NCBI GenBank assembly: GCA_013002265.1
Contig: JABDKK010000062.1
Coordinates: 1 to 23,232 of the forward strand
Reading direction: 5' to 3'
Source of the DNA: Candidatus Nitrosopumilus sp.
GTDB lineage: Archaea; Thermoproteota; Nitrososphaeria; Nitrososphaerales; Nitrosopumilaceae
DNA length: 23,232 nt
Shown: positions 1 through 8,180 of the stretch, piece after piece
Layout: every line of letters starts with the position of its first letter
Numbering within the stretch: position 1 is the stretch's first letter
Translations under genes and position numbers: made by a program
The notes under the pieces: generated by a model
Database searches by the model: none
What the model was told of the DNA's origin: nothing
The model's input: only the letters and a program-made list of their open reading frames with translations

Positions 1-918
1 TTAGAAAATTATTCAAATGATTATGATGTCAAGTGTAAACTAGATACTTGCAAAACCTACCCTGCAATAACAGATTCTGAAAGGGGAGAAATTGTATGTG
101 GGGGTTGCGGTCTTATCCTAGTGCAAAACATGCCTGATTCATCATATCAAAACAATGGTTACAGTCAAGAAGACTTTATGAAACTGACAAGAACAGGACC
201 TGCCACATCACTTACAATGTATGATAAGGGATTATCAACAGTAATTGGAAACAACAAAGATTCCACAGGAAAATCACTAACTAGTAAAACAAAATATGAA
301 TTCAATAGACTAAGAACGTGGGATCAGAGAAGCAAATCAAGAAAAACTGCTACTCTAAGCAAGGCCTTTACTTTACTTCATGCGATGAAAACAAAGTTAG
401 GAGTTCCAGATAGTGTTGTAGAAAATGCCGCATACATCTATAGAAAAACAGTTAGTGCAAAATTAACCAGAGGCAGAACAATGGCTTCATTGGTATCTGC
501 TTCGTTATATGCTGCATGCAGAGAAAACAACATTCCAAGAACATTAGATGACATTGCCAATGCCGGAAATATTGAAAGAGGGGTTCTATCTAGAGATCTA
601 AGAACTATTATAAAAAAACTTGGATTAAGCCTTAATCAATATGATACGACTTCATTTATCTCAAAAATTTCAAACAATATGAATTTGGATGAAAAAATCA
701 AAAGAGATGCATATGAGATTCTAATGAAATGTGAAAAAGAGCAGATTACTGCGGGAAAGCACCCAGTAGCACAGGCAGCAGCATCTTTGTATGTTGCATG
801 TGTATTAAACGGCAAAAATATCAGCCAAAAGAAATTTGCAGTAGAATCTGGAGTAAGTGATGTTACTATTAGAAACAGGGCGGTCTTGATTAAAAAGACA
901 TTAAATATTCAAGACTAG
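1..918 (+). CDS. tfb: Transcription initiation factor TFB (5' end outside window)
   Basis: Archaeal TFIIB homologue that binds TBP-TATA-BRE and recruits RNA polymerase. The reading frame is open from the first base, so the start lies upstream; about 305 residues are visible, near the full family length. In visible numbering the N-terminal zinc ribbon is C12-x4-C17 and C33-x2-C36, followed by the conserved B-reader/linker stretch RTGPATSLTMYDKGLSTVI, then two cyclin-fold repeats, the second ending in a helix-turn-helix (SQKKFAVESGVSDVTIRNR). The first knuckle has four residues between the cysteines where archaeal TFBs usually have two. The GTG at 121 lies after the ribbon and is not the true start. 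Thaumarchaea usually carry several TFB paralogues; which one this is cannot be told here. The gene converges on the coiled-coil gene across a shared terminator. Confidence 0.93.
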   Translation, partial: LENYSNDYDVKCKLDTCKTYPAITDSERGEIVCGGCGLILVQNMPDSSYQNNGYSQEDFMKLTRTGPATSLTMYDKGLSTVIGNNKDSTGKSLTSKTKYEFNRLRTWDQRSKSRKTATLSKAFTLLHAMKTKLGVPDSVVENAAYIYRKTVSAKLTRGRTMASLVSASLYAACRENNIPRTLDDIANAGNIERGVLSRDLRTIIKKLGLSLNQYDTTSFISKISNNMNLDEKIKRDAYEILMKCEKEQITAGKHPVAQAAASLYVACVLNGKNISQKKFAVESGVSDVTIRNRAVLIKKTLNIQD

Positions 919-923
919 ATAAT

Positions 924-966
924 TTCAAAAAATTCTACAACTCAGTTGTAGGAGAAATAATTTTTT
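924..966. terminator. Bidirectional hairpin terminator between convergent genes
   Basis: CTACAAC (935-941), loop TCA, GTTGTAG (945-951) form a perfect 7-bp stem. On the + strand a T6 run follows at 961-966. On the - strand T6 follows almost directly (A6 at 927-932 of the + strand). The stem includes the TAG stop of the leftward coiled-coil gene. Archaeal termination mainly needs the T-run; the hairpin is an added observation. Confidence 0.6.
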
Positions 967-1372
967 CAAATATCACATTCTTTAATTGATTTAGCAAATC
1001 CATTATTACACGAATTTGTTCCATAGTAATCTCCTTAAGGTTCTCAATTGTAGCTTTTAGTTCAACGATCTCTTCATTTAATCTTGATTTGTCATTTTTA
1101 AGACTTGAAATCTGTTTTTGCAGATCAGTATTTTGTTGTTGTAGTTTGTTATTTTCTTCAGTTAATCGCTTAATTTTTTCTGATTCTGTCTCACCAAGAA
1201 ATGGATCAGGTACAGGTTCTGGTTCTGGTTTTTTAATGGGGTCAGGACCTGGGGAAGGTTCTGGAATTTGTGGGGGTTCAGGCTCTTGTTCTGTTTCAAA
1301 AGATGAGGAAAACTGAAAAGTTCCAATATAGATAACGGTCAGGAATAAACCAAAAAATAGATAATTTTGCAT
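935..1372 (-). CDS. Membrane-anchored or exported proline-rich coiled-coil protein
   Basis: Not assigned to a named family. The 145-aa product starts with a hydrophobic segment (residues 4-20) that could be a signal peptide or N-terminal anchor. It is followed by an acidic, proline-rich spacer (about 29-58, repeated PEP/PDP units) and a long predicted coiled coil (about 62-130, rich in L, N, Q, K, E with heptad spacing, e.g. KIKRLTEENNKLQQQ). The layout suggests an envelope-tethered rod held away from the membrane by a stiff Pro-rich linker, possibly a partner-binding or S-layer-associated protein; this is inference. An AT-rich box (TATACAAAA on the minus strand, near 1400-1408) sits about 33 bp upstream of the ATG, so the gene may have its own promoter rather than depend on the cdc48 operon. 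An open frame in the opposite strand (1089-1316) is a shadow of the Pro-rich repeats. Confidence 0.75.
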   Translation of the reverse strand: MQNYLFFGLFLTVIYIGTFQFSSSFETEQEPEPPQIPEPSPGPDPIKKPEPEPVPDPFLGETESEKIKRLTEENNKLQQQNTDLQKQISSLKNDKSRLNEEIVELKATIENLKEITMEQIRVIMDLLNQLKNVIFEKIISPTTEL

Positions 1373-1442
1373 TTTATTTTCTCAAAAATACTAGAACAAT
1401 TTTGTATATGAATATGATTACTAAATGCTTAGAATCAAAATA

Positions 1443-1661
1443 TTACTTGTAGAAATCAGGTTCTTGATCCCTTTTTTGTTTTGGAAGATCTTCCATTACA
1501 GCTTGAACGATTTCGTTGTGGTTATATGTTAGATGTCTAAGAAATTTTGCAGATTCATCTGCTCTTTTCTTTTCATCAGCAAACAACATCTCTGGACTAC
1601 TGAGTTCTGCCATCATAACATTACATTCCTTACATGGCTCAAAGTCCAGATAGAGTTTCAT
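1443..1661 (-). CDS. Small CxxC protein, possible zinc finger
   Basis: This 72-aa protein is not assigned to a family. It has C10-x2-C13 near the N-terminus and H43 and H48 in an H-x4-H spacing (FLRHLTYNHNE), which together could form one C2H2-type zinc site; the intervening 29 residues are longer than in a classical C2H2 finger. The rest is charged and helical. It begins 35 bp after the cdc48 stop with an AGGT-like motif shortly before the ATG, so it is probably the third cistron of hsp20-cdc48. Its position suggests a role tied to the unfoldase, such as an adaptor, but nothing in the sequence proves that. Confidence 0.7.
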   Translation of the reverse strand: MKLYLDFEPCKECNVMMAELSSPEMLFADEKKRADESAKFLRHLTYNHNEIVQAVMEDLPKQKRDQEPDFYK

Positions 1662-1696
1662 GATTTAACCTAAATTTTCTTAGTATTTAGACTATT

Positions 1697-3829
1697 TTAT
1701 GTTGTAGGCAGAGATTCTTTTTTTATTGGCTTGACCTTATCTATAGAATCAATCAGATCCTTTTGAGTAATCTTAATAGATTTCACATTTTCAGTCTTTG
1801 AATTTACATATCTCTTTAATGCTTCAGTTGCTGCTCTGTTTGTAACTGCAGCAATTTCTGCTCCACTAAAACCATCTGTCAATTCAACTAGTTTTCCAAT
1901 GTTAACATCGCTATCAAGTGGTTTCTTTTTGGTATGAATATCAAAGATGTGTTGTCTTCCCTCTGTGTCTGGATTTGGAACTTCAATAATTCTATCAAAT
2001 CTTCCTGGTCTTAATAGTGCCTCATCAACAATATCTAATCGGTTCGTAGCACCAATTATCAATACATTGTTTAGTTCTTCTAATCCATCAATCTCAGTTA
2101 GAATTTGTGAAACTACATTTTCAGTAACATGAGAACCTGAATCTCCACTACCTCTTCTAGGTACAAGAGCATCAAGCTCATCTAGGAAAATAATACATGG
2201 TGCTGCTTGTCGAGCTTTTCTAAAGATCTCTCTAACTCCCTTTTCGGATTCACCAACCCATTTTGAAAGAAGTTCAGGACCTTTAATGCTGATAAAGTTA
2301 GATTCAGTCATTTTTGCAAGAGCTTTTGCAATTAAGGTTTTTCCAGTTCCAGGTGGGCCATGTAGTAAAATTCCTTTTGGAGTTTCTACATCAACATAAT
2401 CATAGGCTTCTTTGTATTTCATTGGCCATTCAACTGCTTCACGTAATTCTTCTTTTAATTCATCAAGACCACCTACATCATCCCAACTAACATTTGGGAT
2501 TTGTACTTGAACTTCTCTTAATGCACTTGGCCTTACTTCTTTTAATGCGTCTTTGAAATCATCACTTGAGATCTGAATTTTTTGTAGAATTTCTGAAGAA
2601 ATTTTATCCTCATCAAGATCAATTTCTGGTAAAATTCTGCGTAGAGATCTCATTGCAGCTTCTTTTGATAATACTTCCAAATCCGCTCCAACAAAACCAT
2701 GAGTTGTCTTTGAGATTTGTTTAAGATCTACCTTTTCATCAATTGGCATTCCACGTGTGTGAATAGAAAGAATATCAAATCTTCCTTCCTCATCAGGAAT
2801 TCCAATCTCAATTTCTCTATCAAATCTTCCTGGTCTTCGTAGTGCAGGATCAATAGAGTCTGGTCTGTTAGTGGCTGCTATTACCACTACTTTACCACGG
2901 GACTTCATACCATCCATTAACGTCAATAATTGCGATACTATTCTCTTCTCTACTTCTCCAGATACTTCATCTCTTTTTGGAGCAATTGAGTCAATTTCAT
3001 CAATGAAAATTATGCTGGGTGCATTTTCTTCGGCTTGTGTAAATATTTCTCTAATTCTCTCTTCGCTTTCTCCGTAATATTTTCCCATTATTTCTGGGCC
3101 ACTCAACGAGGTAAAGTGAGCATTAGTTTCTCCAGCTACTGCTTTTGCAAGTAGCGTCTTTCCTGTGCCTGGAGGACCATAAAGGAGGACACCTTTTGGG
3201 GCCTCAACTCCAATTTTCTCAAATAATTCTGGATGCCTCATTGGAAGTTCAATCATCTCGCGAATCTTTTGGACTTCATTTTTTAGACCTCCAAGTTCGT
3301 CATATGTAATTCTAGGAACAGAGGCATCAATTGCTTTAGTCATTGATCCAAGTTTGAACTCAGTATTTTCTGTAACTATAACTGGTTTTGATGGCTTTGT
3401 ACTTGTAATAAAAAATTGAACCCTTCCACCCATCTGAGTTTTAAGAGAAACTGAATCTCCAGTTGTAAATACATGGTTAAGATAATTATAGATCATGTAA
3501 TCTTGTAATCCTTCTGCTGCAATCTTTTCTGTTGGAGATAAAACAATTTGTTCAGCATTAGCTGCTTCAACAGATTTTAATGAAATTTTATCATCAATTC
3601 CTGCTCCAATGTTTTGTCTTGTAATACCATCAATTTTGATAATTCCTGAACCATATTCTTCTGGATTTCCTGGCCAGAGTTTTACGTGTGTTTTTTTATT
3701 GTATGTTAATTCTAAGATTTGGCCGGTACTCCATTTTTGATCCTCAATAATTTTTGGATCAACTATTGCTCTTCCTCTTCCAACATGTTGTTGTGGAATT
3801 TCTGCTATTTTTAAAATAATATCACCCAT
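1697..3829 (-). CDS. cdc48: Cdc48/VAT-type AAA+ ATPase (unfoldase)
   Basis: A 710-aa p97/Cdc48/VAT family protein, a hexameric ATP-driven unfoldase that feeds substrates to degradation or remodels complexes. The N-domain (double-psi barrel plus four-stranded barrel, about 1-170) is complete. D1 has Walker A GPPGTGKT at 218-225, Walker B IIFIDEID at 273-280 and the arginine-finger region RRPGRFD at 331-337. D2 has Walker A at 491-498, Walker B IIFLDELD at 546-553 and LLRPGRFD at 605-611. Both ATP sites look intact. The C-terminus (KKESLPTT) shows no clear HbYX proteasome-docking motif. A GAGGT Shine-Dalgarno lies 6 nt before the ATG, and the gene starts 27 bp after the hsp20 stop, so the two are probably co-transcribed. 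Confidence 0.97.
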   Translation of the reverse strand: MGDIILKIAEIPQQHVGRGRAIVDPKIIEDQKWSTGQILELTYNKKTHVKLWPGNPEEYGSGIIKIDGITRQNIGAGIDDKISLKSVEAANAEQIVLSPTEKIAAEGLQDYMIYNYLNHVFTTGDSVSLKTQMGGRVQFFITSTKPSKPVIVTENTEFKLGSMTKAIDASVPRITYDELGGLKNEVQKIREMIELPMRHPELFEKIGVEAPKGVLLYGPPGTGKTLLAKAVAGETNAHFTSLSGPEIMGKYYGESEERIREIFTQAEENAPSIIFIDEIDSIAPKRDEVSGEVEKRIVSQLLTLMDGMKSRGKVVVIAATNRPDSIDPALRRPGRFDREIEIGIPDEEGRFDILSIHTRGMPIDEKVDLKQISKTTHGFVGADLEVLSKEAAMRSLRRILPEIDLDEDKISSEILQKIQISSDDFKDALKEVRPSALREVQVQIPNVSWDDVGGLDELKEELREAVEWPMKYKEAYDYVDVETPKGILLHGPPGTGKTLIAKALAKMTESNFISIKGPELLSKWVGESEKGVREIFRKARQAAPCIIFLDELDALVPRRGSGDSGSHVTENVVSQILTEIDGLEELNNVLIIGATNRLDIVDEALLRPGRFDRIIEVPNPDTEGRQHIFDIHTKKKPLDSDVNIGKLVELTDGFSGAEIAAVTNRAATEALKRYVNSKTENVKSIKITQKDLIDSIDKVKPIKKESLPTT

Positions 3830-3856
3830 ATTTTTACCTCAAAAATTAAAGGAGGT

Positions 3857-4351
3857 TTAGTCGACCTCCACCGTTTTGCCTTTTGGTTTCTCTTCTTCAA
3901 TTAATTTGAAGACTAGTTGTAGAACTCCATTTTTGTATGTGGCCTTTGCAGAGTTCTCATCAACTTTGTGTTTTAGAGGAACTTTGACGTGATATTTTTT
4001 GTCGTCGTGTTTTGCAGAAAGATCTGCAATTTTATCCTCAACAACAATTTTCACATCAGTTTTTTCTACTCCTGGCATCTCAGCTATGAGTTTTACAACT
4101 TTCTCTTTCTCATCTACAATTGTATCTACTACAGGTTGCCTTTCATCAGATGATGGAAGCAGTCCTGGTTTGACGTTTCCATATTCTTTTACAATTGGTT
4201 TTCCGTCAGGTCCTACAGTCATTGTATAACCATAGTAGTATGGTCCAGTTGTAGAACCATTTTTCCCAAATTCCTCAAAAATGTCATCTATATCAAAAAA
4301 AGAGTTTGACATTCTCTTGAAGATTCTATCAAATTCGCTATCAAAGAACAT
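3857..4351 (-). CDS. hsp20: Small heat shock protein, Hsp20/alpha-crystallin family
   Basis: ATP-independent holdase chaperone of about 164 aa. The alpha-crystallin domain covers roughly the C-terminal 90 residues. It begins around the PGVEKTDVKI strand and includes the conserved NGVLQLVF strand. The tail ends KTVEVD, where VEV resembles the IXI motif used for oligomerisation. The N-terminal arm is phenylalanine-rich (MFFDSEFDRIFKRM). In-frame starts exist at GTG 4363, ATG 4357 and ATG 4351. I prefer 4351 because AGGTGA lies 8 nt upstream of it but only 2 nt upstream of 4357. The gene leads the cdc48 operon. Confidence 0.93.
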   Translation of the reverse strand: MFFDSEFDRIFKRMSNSFFDIDDIFEEFGKNGSTTGPYYYGYTMTVGPDGKPIVKEYGNVKPGLLPSSDERQPVVDTIVDEKEKVVKLIAEMPGVEKTDVKIVVEDKIADLSAKHDDKKYHVKVPLKHKVDENSAKATYKNGVLQLVFKLIEEEKPKGKTVEVD

Positions 4352-4387
4352 TGTCATATTCACCTATAGTGTGTAATGTACATGACA

Positions 4388-4396
4388 TAATATAAA
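4388..4396 (-). promoter_or_regulatory. TATA box for hsp20-cdc48
   Basis: On the minus strand the bases read TTTATATTA. About 26 bp downstream gives a start site near 4366, leaving a leader of about 15 nt that contains the AGGTGA ribosome-binding site. Confidence 0.55.
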
Positions 4397-4431
4397 GTTT
4401 TATGTAATTTCCTTAATTTCTTACATAATCC

Positions 4432-4440
4432 TATTATAAT
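4432..4440 (+). promoter_or_regulatory. TATA box for the ACT-like gene
   Basis: TATTATAAT is centred 26 bp before the ATG at 4462. With no ribosome-binding site nearby, this predicts a leaderless transcript. It lies about 44 bp from the hsp20 TATA box, so the two promoters are back to back. Confidence 0.5.
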
Positions 4441-4461
4441 TGACATATTATAATAATCTTA

Positions 4462-5136
4462 ATGAGAATTTCAAGCATGTCTGTTCCTGAGGTGGTAAAG
4501 GAAATCATTACCAGAAATAGATCAATTTATGATTGCATGAAGATGGATTTGATAAATTATACTGCTTTAGCTGTAAAAATACAACCTGAAATTGAAAGAA
4601 TTCTTGGAAATCCTGTAAATCTCAATACAGTAGTAGTTGCAATAAAACGATATGCTGATTCATTTGAATCAAAAGAAGAGATTAGAGAAGAATCAATTCT
4701 AAAGAATGCTAGATTGGCATTAACAGATGGAATTATGGATATTAAATTTTCAGTGAAGGATTCTAACCAAATTGATCCTATAGAAATTTTAGATAAATTC
4801 TCAAAGATCACAAATAATTATGAATTTTTTAGAATGTCTGATTCATTCAGATTTCTTACTGAGGATATGGAGGATGTTAGGGAGATTTTTAGCAGTATGT
4901 CAAATAATGAGAATATGTTCAGTACAGGTCTTGCTAAAATAAGAATATCGATACCACAAACTCAAAATCAATCTGATGTGGTTTCTTATGTGGCAGAAGT
5001 ATTGCATGCTAATGGAATTGAACTGGTAAATGCCTTTTTTAGTCAAGACAGCATAATAATTATTCTAAATGAAAAGGACTCTTCGAGAGCATATGATATA
5101 TTGCATTCAGAGATTATGAGAAACCAAAAAATCTAG
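4462..5136 (+). CDS. ACT-domain-like archaeal regulatory protein
   Basis: A 224-aa protein with two parts. The N-terminal helical part (about 1-70: VVKEIITRNRSIYDCMKMDL...NLNTVVVAIKRYAD) looks like a winged-helix-type domain found in uncharacterised archaeal proteins. The C-terminal part (about 150-224: GLAKIRISIPQ...VSYVAEVLHANGIELVNAFFSQDSIIIILNEKDSSRAYDILH) has the beta-alpha-beta pattern and wording of an ACT domain, a small-molecule (often amino-acid) sensing fold. A DNA-binding, ligand-responsive regulator is a reasonable inference, but no target is visible. The gene diverges from hsp20 and is followed 45 bp later by ndh on the same strand. Confidence 0.75.
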   Translation: MRISSMSVPEVVKEIITRNRSIYDCMKMDLINYTALAVKIQPEIERILGNPVNLNTVVVAIKRYADSFESKEEIREESILKNARLALTDGIMDIKFSVKDSNQIDPIEILDKFSKITNNYEFFRMSDSFRFLTEDMEDVREIFSSMSNNENMFSTGLAKIRISIPQTQNQSDVVSYVAEVLHANGIELVNAFFSQDSIIIILNEKDSSRAYDILHSEIMRNQKI

Positions 5137-5181
5137 TGAATTTATTGAAAGTTATTCTTATAGCATATATTCTCCCTATTT

Positions 5182-6555
5182 GTGGGAAGGACACCATTGG
5201 CTAGATATAAGAAAAAAATTGTGATTTTAGGGGGCGGTTTTGCTGGAGTTGAATGTGCCAGACAATTAGAAGCTAGTTTTGGAAATGAACCTGAAATCGA
5301 TTTAGTTATGGTTAGTGAAGACAATTTTTTGCTTTTTACTCCAATGCTTCCTCAGGTTGCATCTGGAATGATTGAAACTAGGCACATAGTACTACCAATT
5401 AGAACAGTTTGCAAGAAAACAAAATTCTATGAAGGAAGAGTTAAGAATATTGATCCGTATGGGAAGCTAGTTACTTTATGGGGAACTGGAGACAAACGAA
5501 GTATTTCAATCCATTATGATTATTTAGTTGTAGCACTTGGAAGTGAAACCAATTTTTTCGGTATGGCAGATGTTGAAAAACATGCCTACACTATGAAGAC
5601 TCTCAATGATGCAGTAATGTTAAGAAATAGAATTATTGATATGCTTGAGCAGGCAGAAAATGAAACAGATCCTATTCTTAGGGATAGTTTTTTGAATTTC
5701 GTTGTAGTAGGCGGAGGTTTTGCTGGAATTGAAACTGCTGGTGAATTAATGGATCTTCTTTTAGATGCTAGAAAACATTACCCTACAATTCTAAAAGAAG
5801 ATCTCAGGGTTATTGTATTAGAAGCATTACCAATGATTTTGCCCGGATTCAATAAAAAATTAGCTGATTTTGCAAAAGAAAAGTTGGTAGAAAGAGGAAT
5901 TGAAATTAGACTCAAAACTGCTGTTACCAGTTTTGATGGAAATGAAGTAACCACAAAGTCATTGGATGAAAGTCTAAAAGATGCAACTGATGATTCTAAG
6001 ATTGATGCGATAAGAACAAAGACTTTGATTTGGACAGCTGGTGTTACTCCAGTAAACACAATTAAAAGATCGATGTTCAAAACTGACAAAGGGAAAATCA
6101 TAATTAATGATTATCTTGAAGTCCCGGAGTTTTCAGGAGTTTTTGCAATTGGTGACTGTGCATTATTCTTAGATCCTGAAACACAAAGACCATTTGCTCC
6201 TACTGCACAAATTGCAGAAGCTCAAGCAAAAACTGCAGCTAAAAATTTGAAGGCATTAATAACAAATTCTGAAAAAGAGAAATTTGTCTATCATTCTAAA
6301 GGGCAGATGGCAATAATAGGCAAAAGATCAGGTATTGCCACGTTTTTGGGAATGAATATCTCTGGTTTTTGGGCATGGTTGATTTGGAGAAATGTCTATC
6401 TTTCAAAAATTACTACTTTTGATAAAAAGACAAGGGTTTTTCTTGACTGGATTATTGATTTGTTTTTTGATAGAGATATTTCTAGATTAAAAATTATGAA
6501 GCGTGAAACTGAGAAGGAATACAAAGAACTAGATGAAGTTGACGATGTTTGGTAA
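5182..6555 (+). CDS. ndh: Type II NADH dehydrogenase (NDH-2)-like FAD-dependent oxidoreductase
   Basis: Peripheral membrane flavoprotein expected to oxidise NAD(P)H and reduce quinone without pumping protons. There are two dinucleotide-binding folds: GGGFAG at 17-22 for FAD and GGGFAG at 177-182 for NAD(P)H. The FAD-ribityl motif FAIGD is at 321-325 and AxTAQIAEAQ is near 339-348. The C-terminal region (about 395-430) is hydrophobic/amphipathic, as expected for membrane attachment in NDH-2. The length of 457 aa is typical. The substrate is not certain, because sulfide:quinone reductases share the fold, but the two-cysteine signature of SQR is not evident. Start choice is open: GTG 5182 is given, and TTG 5197 (MARYKKKIVILGGG) lies about 28 bp after a CATATAT box and could be a leaderless start. 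Confidence 0.88.
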   Translation: MGRTPLARYKKKIVILGGGFAGVECARQLEASFGNEPEIDLVMVSEDNFLLFTPMLPQVASGMIETRHIVLPIRTVCKKTKFYEGRVKNIDPYGKLVTLWGTGDKRSISIHYDYLVVALGSETNFFGMADVEKHAYTMKTLNDAVMLRNRIIDMLEQAENETDPILRDSFLNFVVVGGGFAGIETAGELMDLLLDARKHYPTILKEDLRVIVLEALPMILPGFNKKLADFAKEKLVERGIEIRLKTAVTSFDGNEVTTKSLDESLKDATDDSKIDAIRTKTLIWTAGVTPVNTIKRSMFKTDKGKIIINDYLEVPEFSGVFAIGDCALFLDPETQRPFAPTAQIAEAQAKTAAKNLKALITNSEKEKFVYHSKGQMAIIGKRSGIATFLGMNISGFWAWLIWRNVYLSKITTFDKKTRVFLDWIIDLFFDRDISRLKIMKRETEKEYKELDEVDDVW

Positions 6556-6570
6556 ACAATATTAACATAA

Positions 6571-6587
6571 AACAATTAGCAATTGTT
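6571..6587. terminator. Hairpin between convergent ndh and cyclophilin genes
   Basis: AACAATT-AGC-AATTGTT is a perfect 7-bp stem with a 3-nt loop, in the 41-bp gap between two converging stop codons. The T-runs on either side are short, so this is a weak terminator call. Confidence 0.4.
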
Positions 6588-6596
6588 CTGTAAAAA

Positions 6597-8108
6597 TTAT
6601 TTTCTAATTTTATGGATAATGATTGCAGGAGCCACAAAATACATTCCCACATTCATTAAGATAATTCCTACTCCATATGATATCATTTCATGTTCAGAAT
6701 TAATGTCTGCATAATTCAAAATTGAAAGTGTTGATAGCATCGGAGTAATTGAGATTTTTACAATTTCTTTGAATACGGGGTTTTCCCTTTCATAGTCTGC
6801 TATTGTTGGTGAAAATAGGTAATAGAATTGATTAAATCCTGACATGAATGATACTCCAGATTGAGTTGACAGGATGGTATTGTCTCGTAGTTCCCTTAAT
6901 TGTTGGACTTGAGGAGCTAATTCAGAACCAAATGTTGCAGTAGCAATTAAACATCCACCTCCTTCTTCCTGTGATGCTTCAAGATTGGTGGATTCATCAG
7001 ATAGTATTTCAAATGATTCTATGGTTTCATCAAATCTTGCAAGTTGTGAATCAAATTCATTTACTCCATTGCTATATGCTAATGTGTAAAACTTTTCATT
7101 ACCATAAACCATTATTTCTTTAAATTTAACATTAAAGGATTCATCACCTGCTGAAAAAATTCCTATAGCATCAATTGAATAAGCTTCATTTCCATCAATA
7201 GTAATTCTTCCTTGTGAGATAATATTCAGTTGACCTGATTCAATAACTGGTTTGATTGTTTTTTGTTTTTCAGCAATTAAATCATCAAATGTTCTTTGAT
7301 TAGTATCTTGAACGGTTAGTGAGATTACAGGATTAATTTCTCCCATCTTTGGTCCAACAGCAACTACGTCAGGAGAATTTTCTTGAGTTTTATCAGGCTC
7401 TTGCAATAGCCATCCTTCAGGAATACTAAATGAGATTTCATGTTGAGTACTTTCATATTTTTGGTTTCCAGCAGATGGAGTTGGTTCAGAATCAGCACGC
7501 TCAGGTTCAGATAATTCTAAAACATTTGATATCTCAGAGAGATTCATAATTGAGATTTTTTTGATTCTTACTTTTTCAATATCTGTTGGTGCATCTCTAT
7601 CAGTAGTTTCAACTGACGCAATTTTGTCCAGTGTTTCAAAACTTTCTTGAGTTATTATCCTACCAAAAACAGTGTATTGTCCATCTAGGAAATTAGAATT
7701 TTGATGAACAATGAAAAATTGTGAACCAGCGCTGTTAGGATCAGCTGCTCTTGCCATTGAAACAATACCTCTGTTGTGTTTAATAGAATTAAATTCTGCA
7801 TCAACATTTCCAGAAGGACCTCCAATTCCCCAAGTATTTGGATCTCCACTTATTGTATTTGGATCTCCACCTTGAATCATAAAGTTTGGAATAATTCTAT
7901 GAAAAAGAGTTCCATCATAAAATCCAGATTCTGTTAAACTGATAAAATTTTCAACGTGTTTGGGTGCATCTTCTGGAAAGAATTCTATTACAATTGTTCC
8001 AAGATTTGTTTCCAAAACTGCTACTTTGTCATCACTTTGTGCAAATGCCTGATATCCTAAACTAGTAAAAATTATTGAAAATATCACAAGTAATAATATA
8101 ATCTTCAA
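6597..8108 (-). CDS. Exported cyclophilin-type peptidyl-prolyl isomerase with CFI-box-like C-terminal region
   Basis: A 503-aa multidomain protein. A signal peptide (1-23, ending AFA-Q) is followed by a cyclophilin domain (about 27-190) with FHRIIPNFMIQGGD (69-82, containing the catalytic Arg71) and GSQFFI (128-133), so cis-trans prolyl isomerase activity outside the cytoplasm is expected. A linker leads to a second beta-rich domain (about 218-370, ISFSIPEGWLLQ...) resembling lipoprotein/PsbP-like folds. The C-terminal part starts at GGGCLIATATFGSELAPQV (383-401) and includes a hydrophobic segment near 476-498 followed by basic HKIRK. The CLIATATFGS element resembles the CFI-box-CTERM motif. 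The start is TTG 8108, supported by a minus-strand TTTTAT box about 26 bp upstream. Confidence 0.92.
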   Translation of the reverse strand: MKIILLLVIFSIIFTSLGYQAFAQSDDKVAVLETNLGTIVIEFFPEDAPKHVENFISLTESGFYDGTLFHRIIPNFMIQGGDPNTISGDPNTWGIGGPSGNVDAEFNSIKHNRGIVSMARAADPNSAGSQFFIVHQNSNFLDGQYTVFGRIITQESFETLDKIASVETTDRDAPTDIEKVRIKKISIMNLSEISNVLELSEPERADSEPTPSAGNQKYESTQHEISFSIPEGWLLQEPDKTQENSPDVVAVGPKMGEINPVISLTVQDTNQRTFDDLIAEKQKTIKPVIESGQLNIISQGRITIDGNEAYSIDAIGIFSAGDESFNVKFKEIMVYGNEKFYTLAYSNGVNEFDSQLARFDETIESFEILSDESTNLEASQEEGGGCLIATATFGSELAPQVQQLRELRDNTILSTQSGVSFMSGFNQFYYLFSPTIADYERENPVFKEIVKISITPMLSTLSILNYADINSEHEMISYGVGIILMNVGMYFVAPAIIIHKIRK

Positions 8109-8130
8109 TATTTTTTTCCAAATCTGCTTA

Positions 8131-8158
8131 CATAAAAGCTAATTGTATTAGTTTTTAA
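8131..8158. promoter_or_regulatory. Back-to-back promoters of the cyclophilin and PH-like genes
   Basis: On the minus strand TTTTAT (around 8133-8138) is centred about 26 bp before the TTG at 8108. On the plus strand TTTTTAA (8152-8158) is centred 26 bp before the ATG at 8181. Both predict leaderless or near-leaderless mRNAs. Confidence 0.5.
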
Positions 8159-8180
8159 CAAAGCCTAGTAAATCACCGAT

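Noticed and set aside
1089..1316. Open frame opposite the Pro-rich coiled-coil gene, reading as Gly/Ser repeats
   Set aside because: Its repeats are the complement of the Pro/Glu codons; the minus-strand frame has a signal-like start and coherent domains, so this is a shadow.
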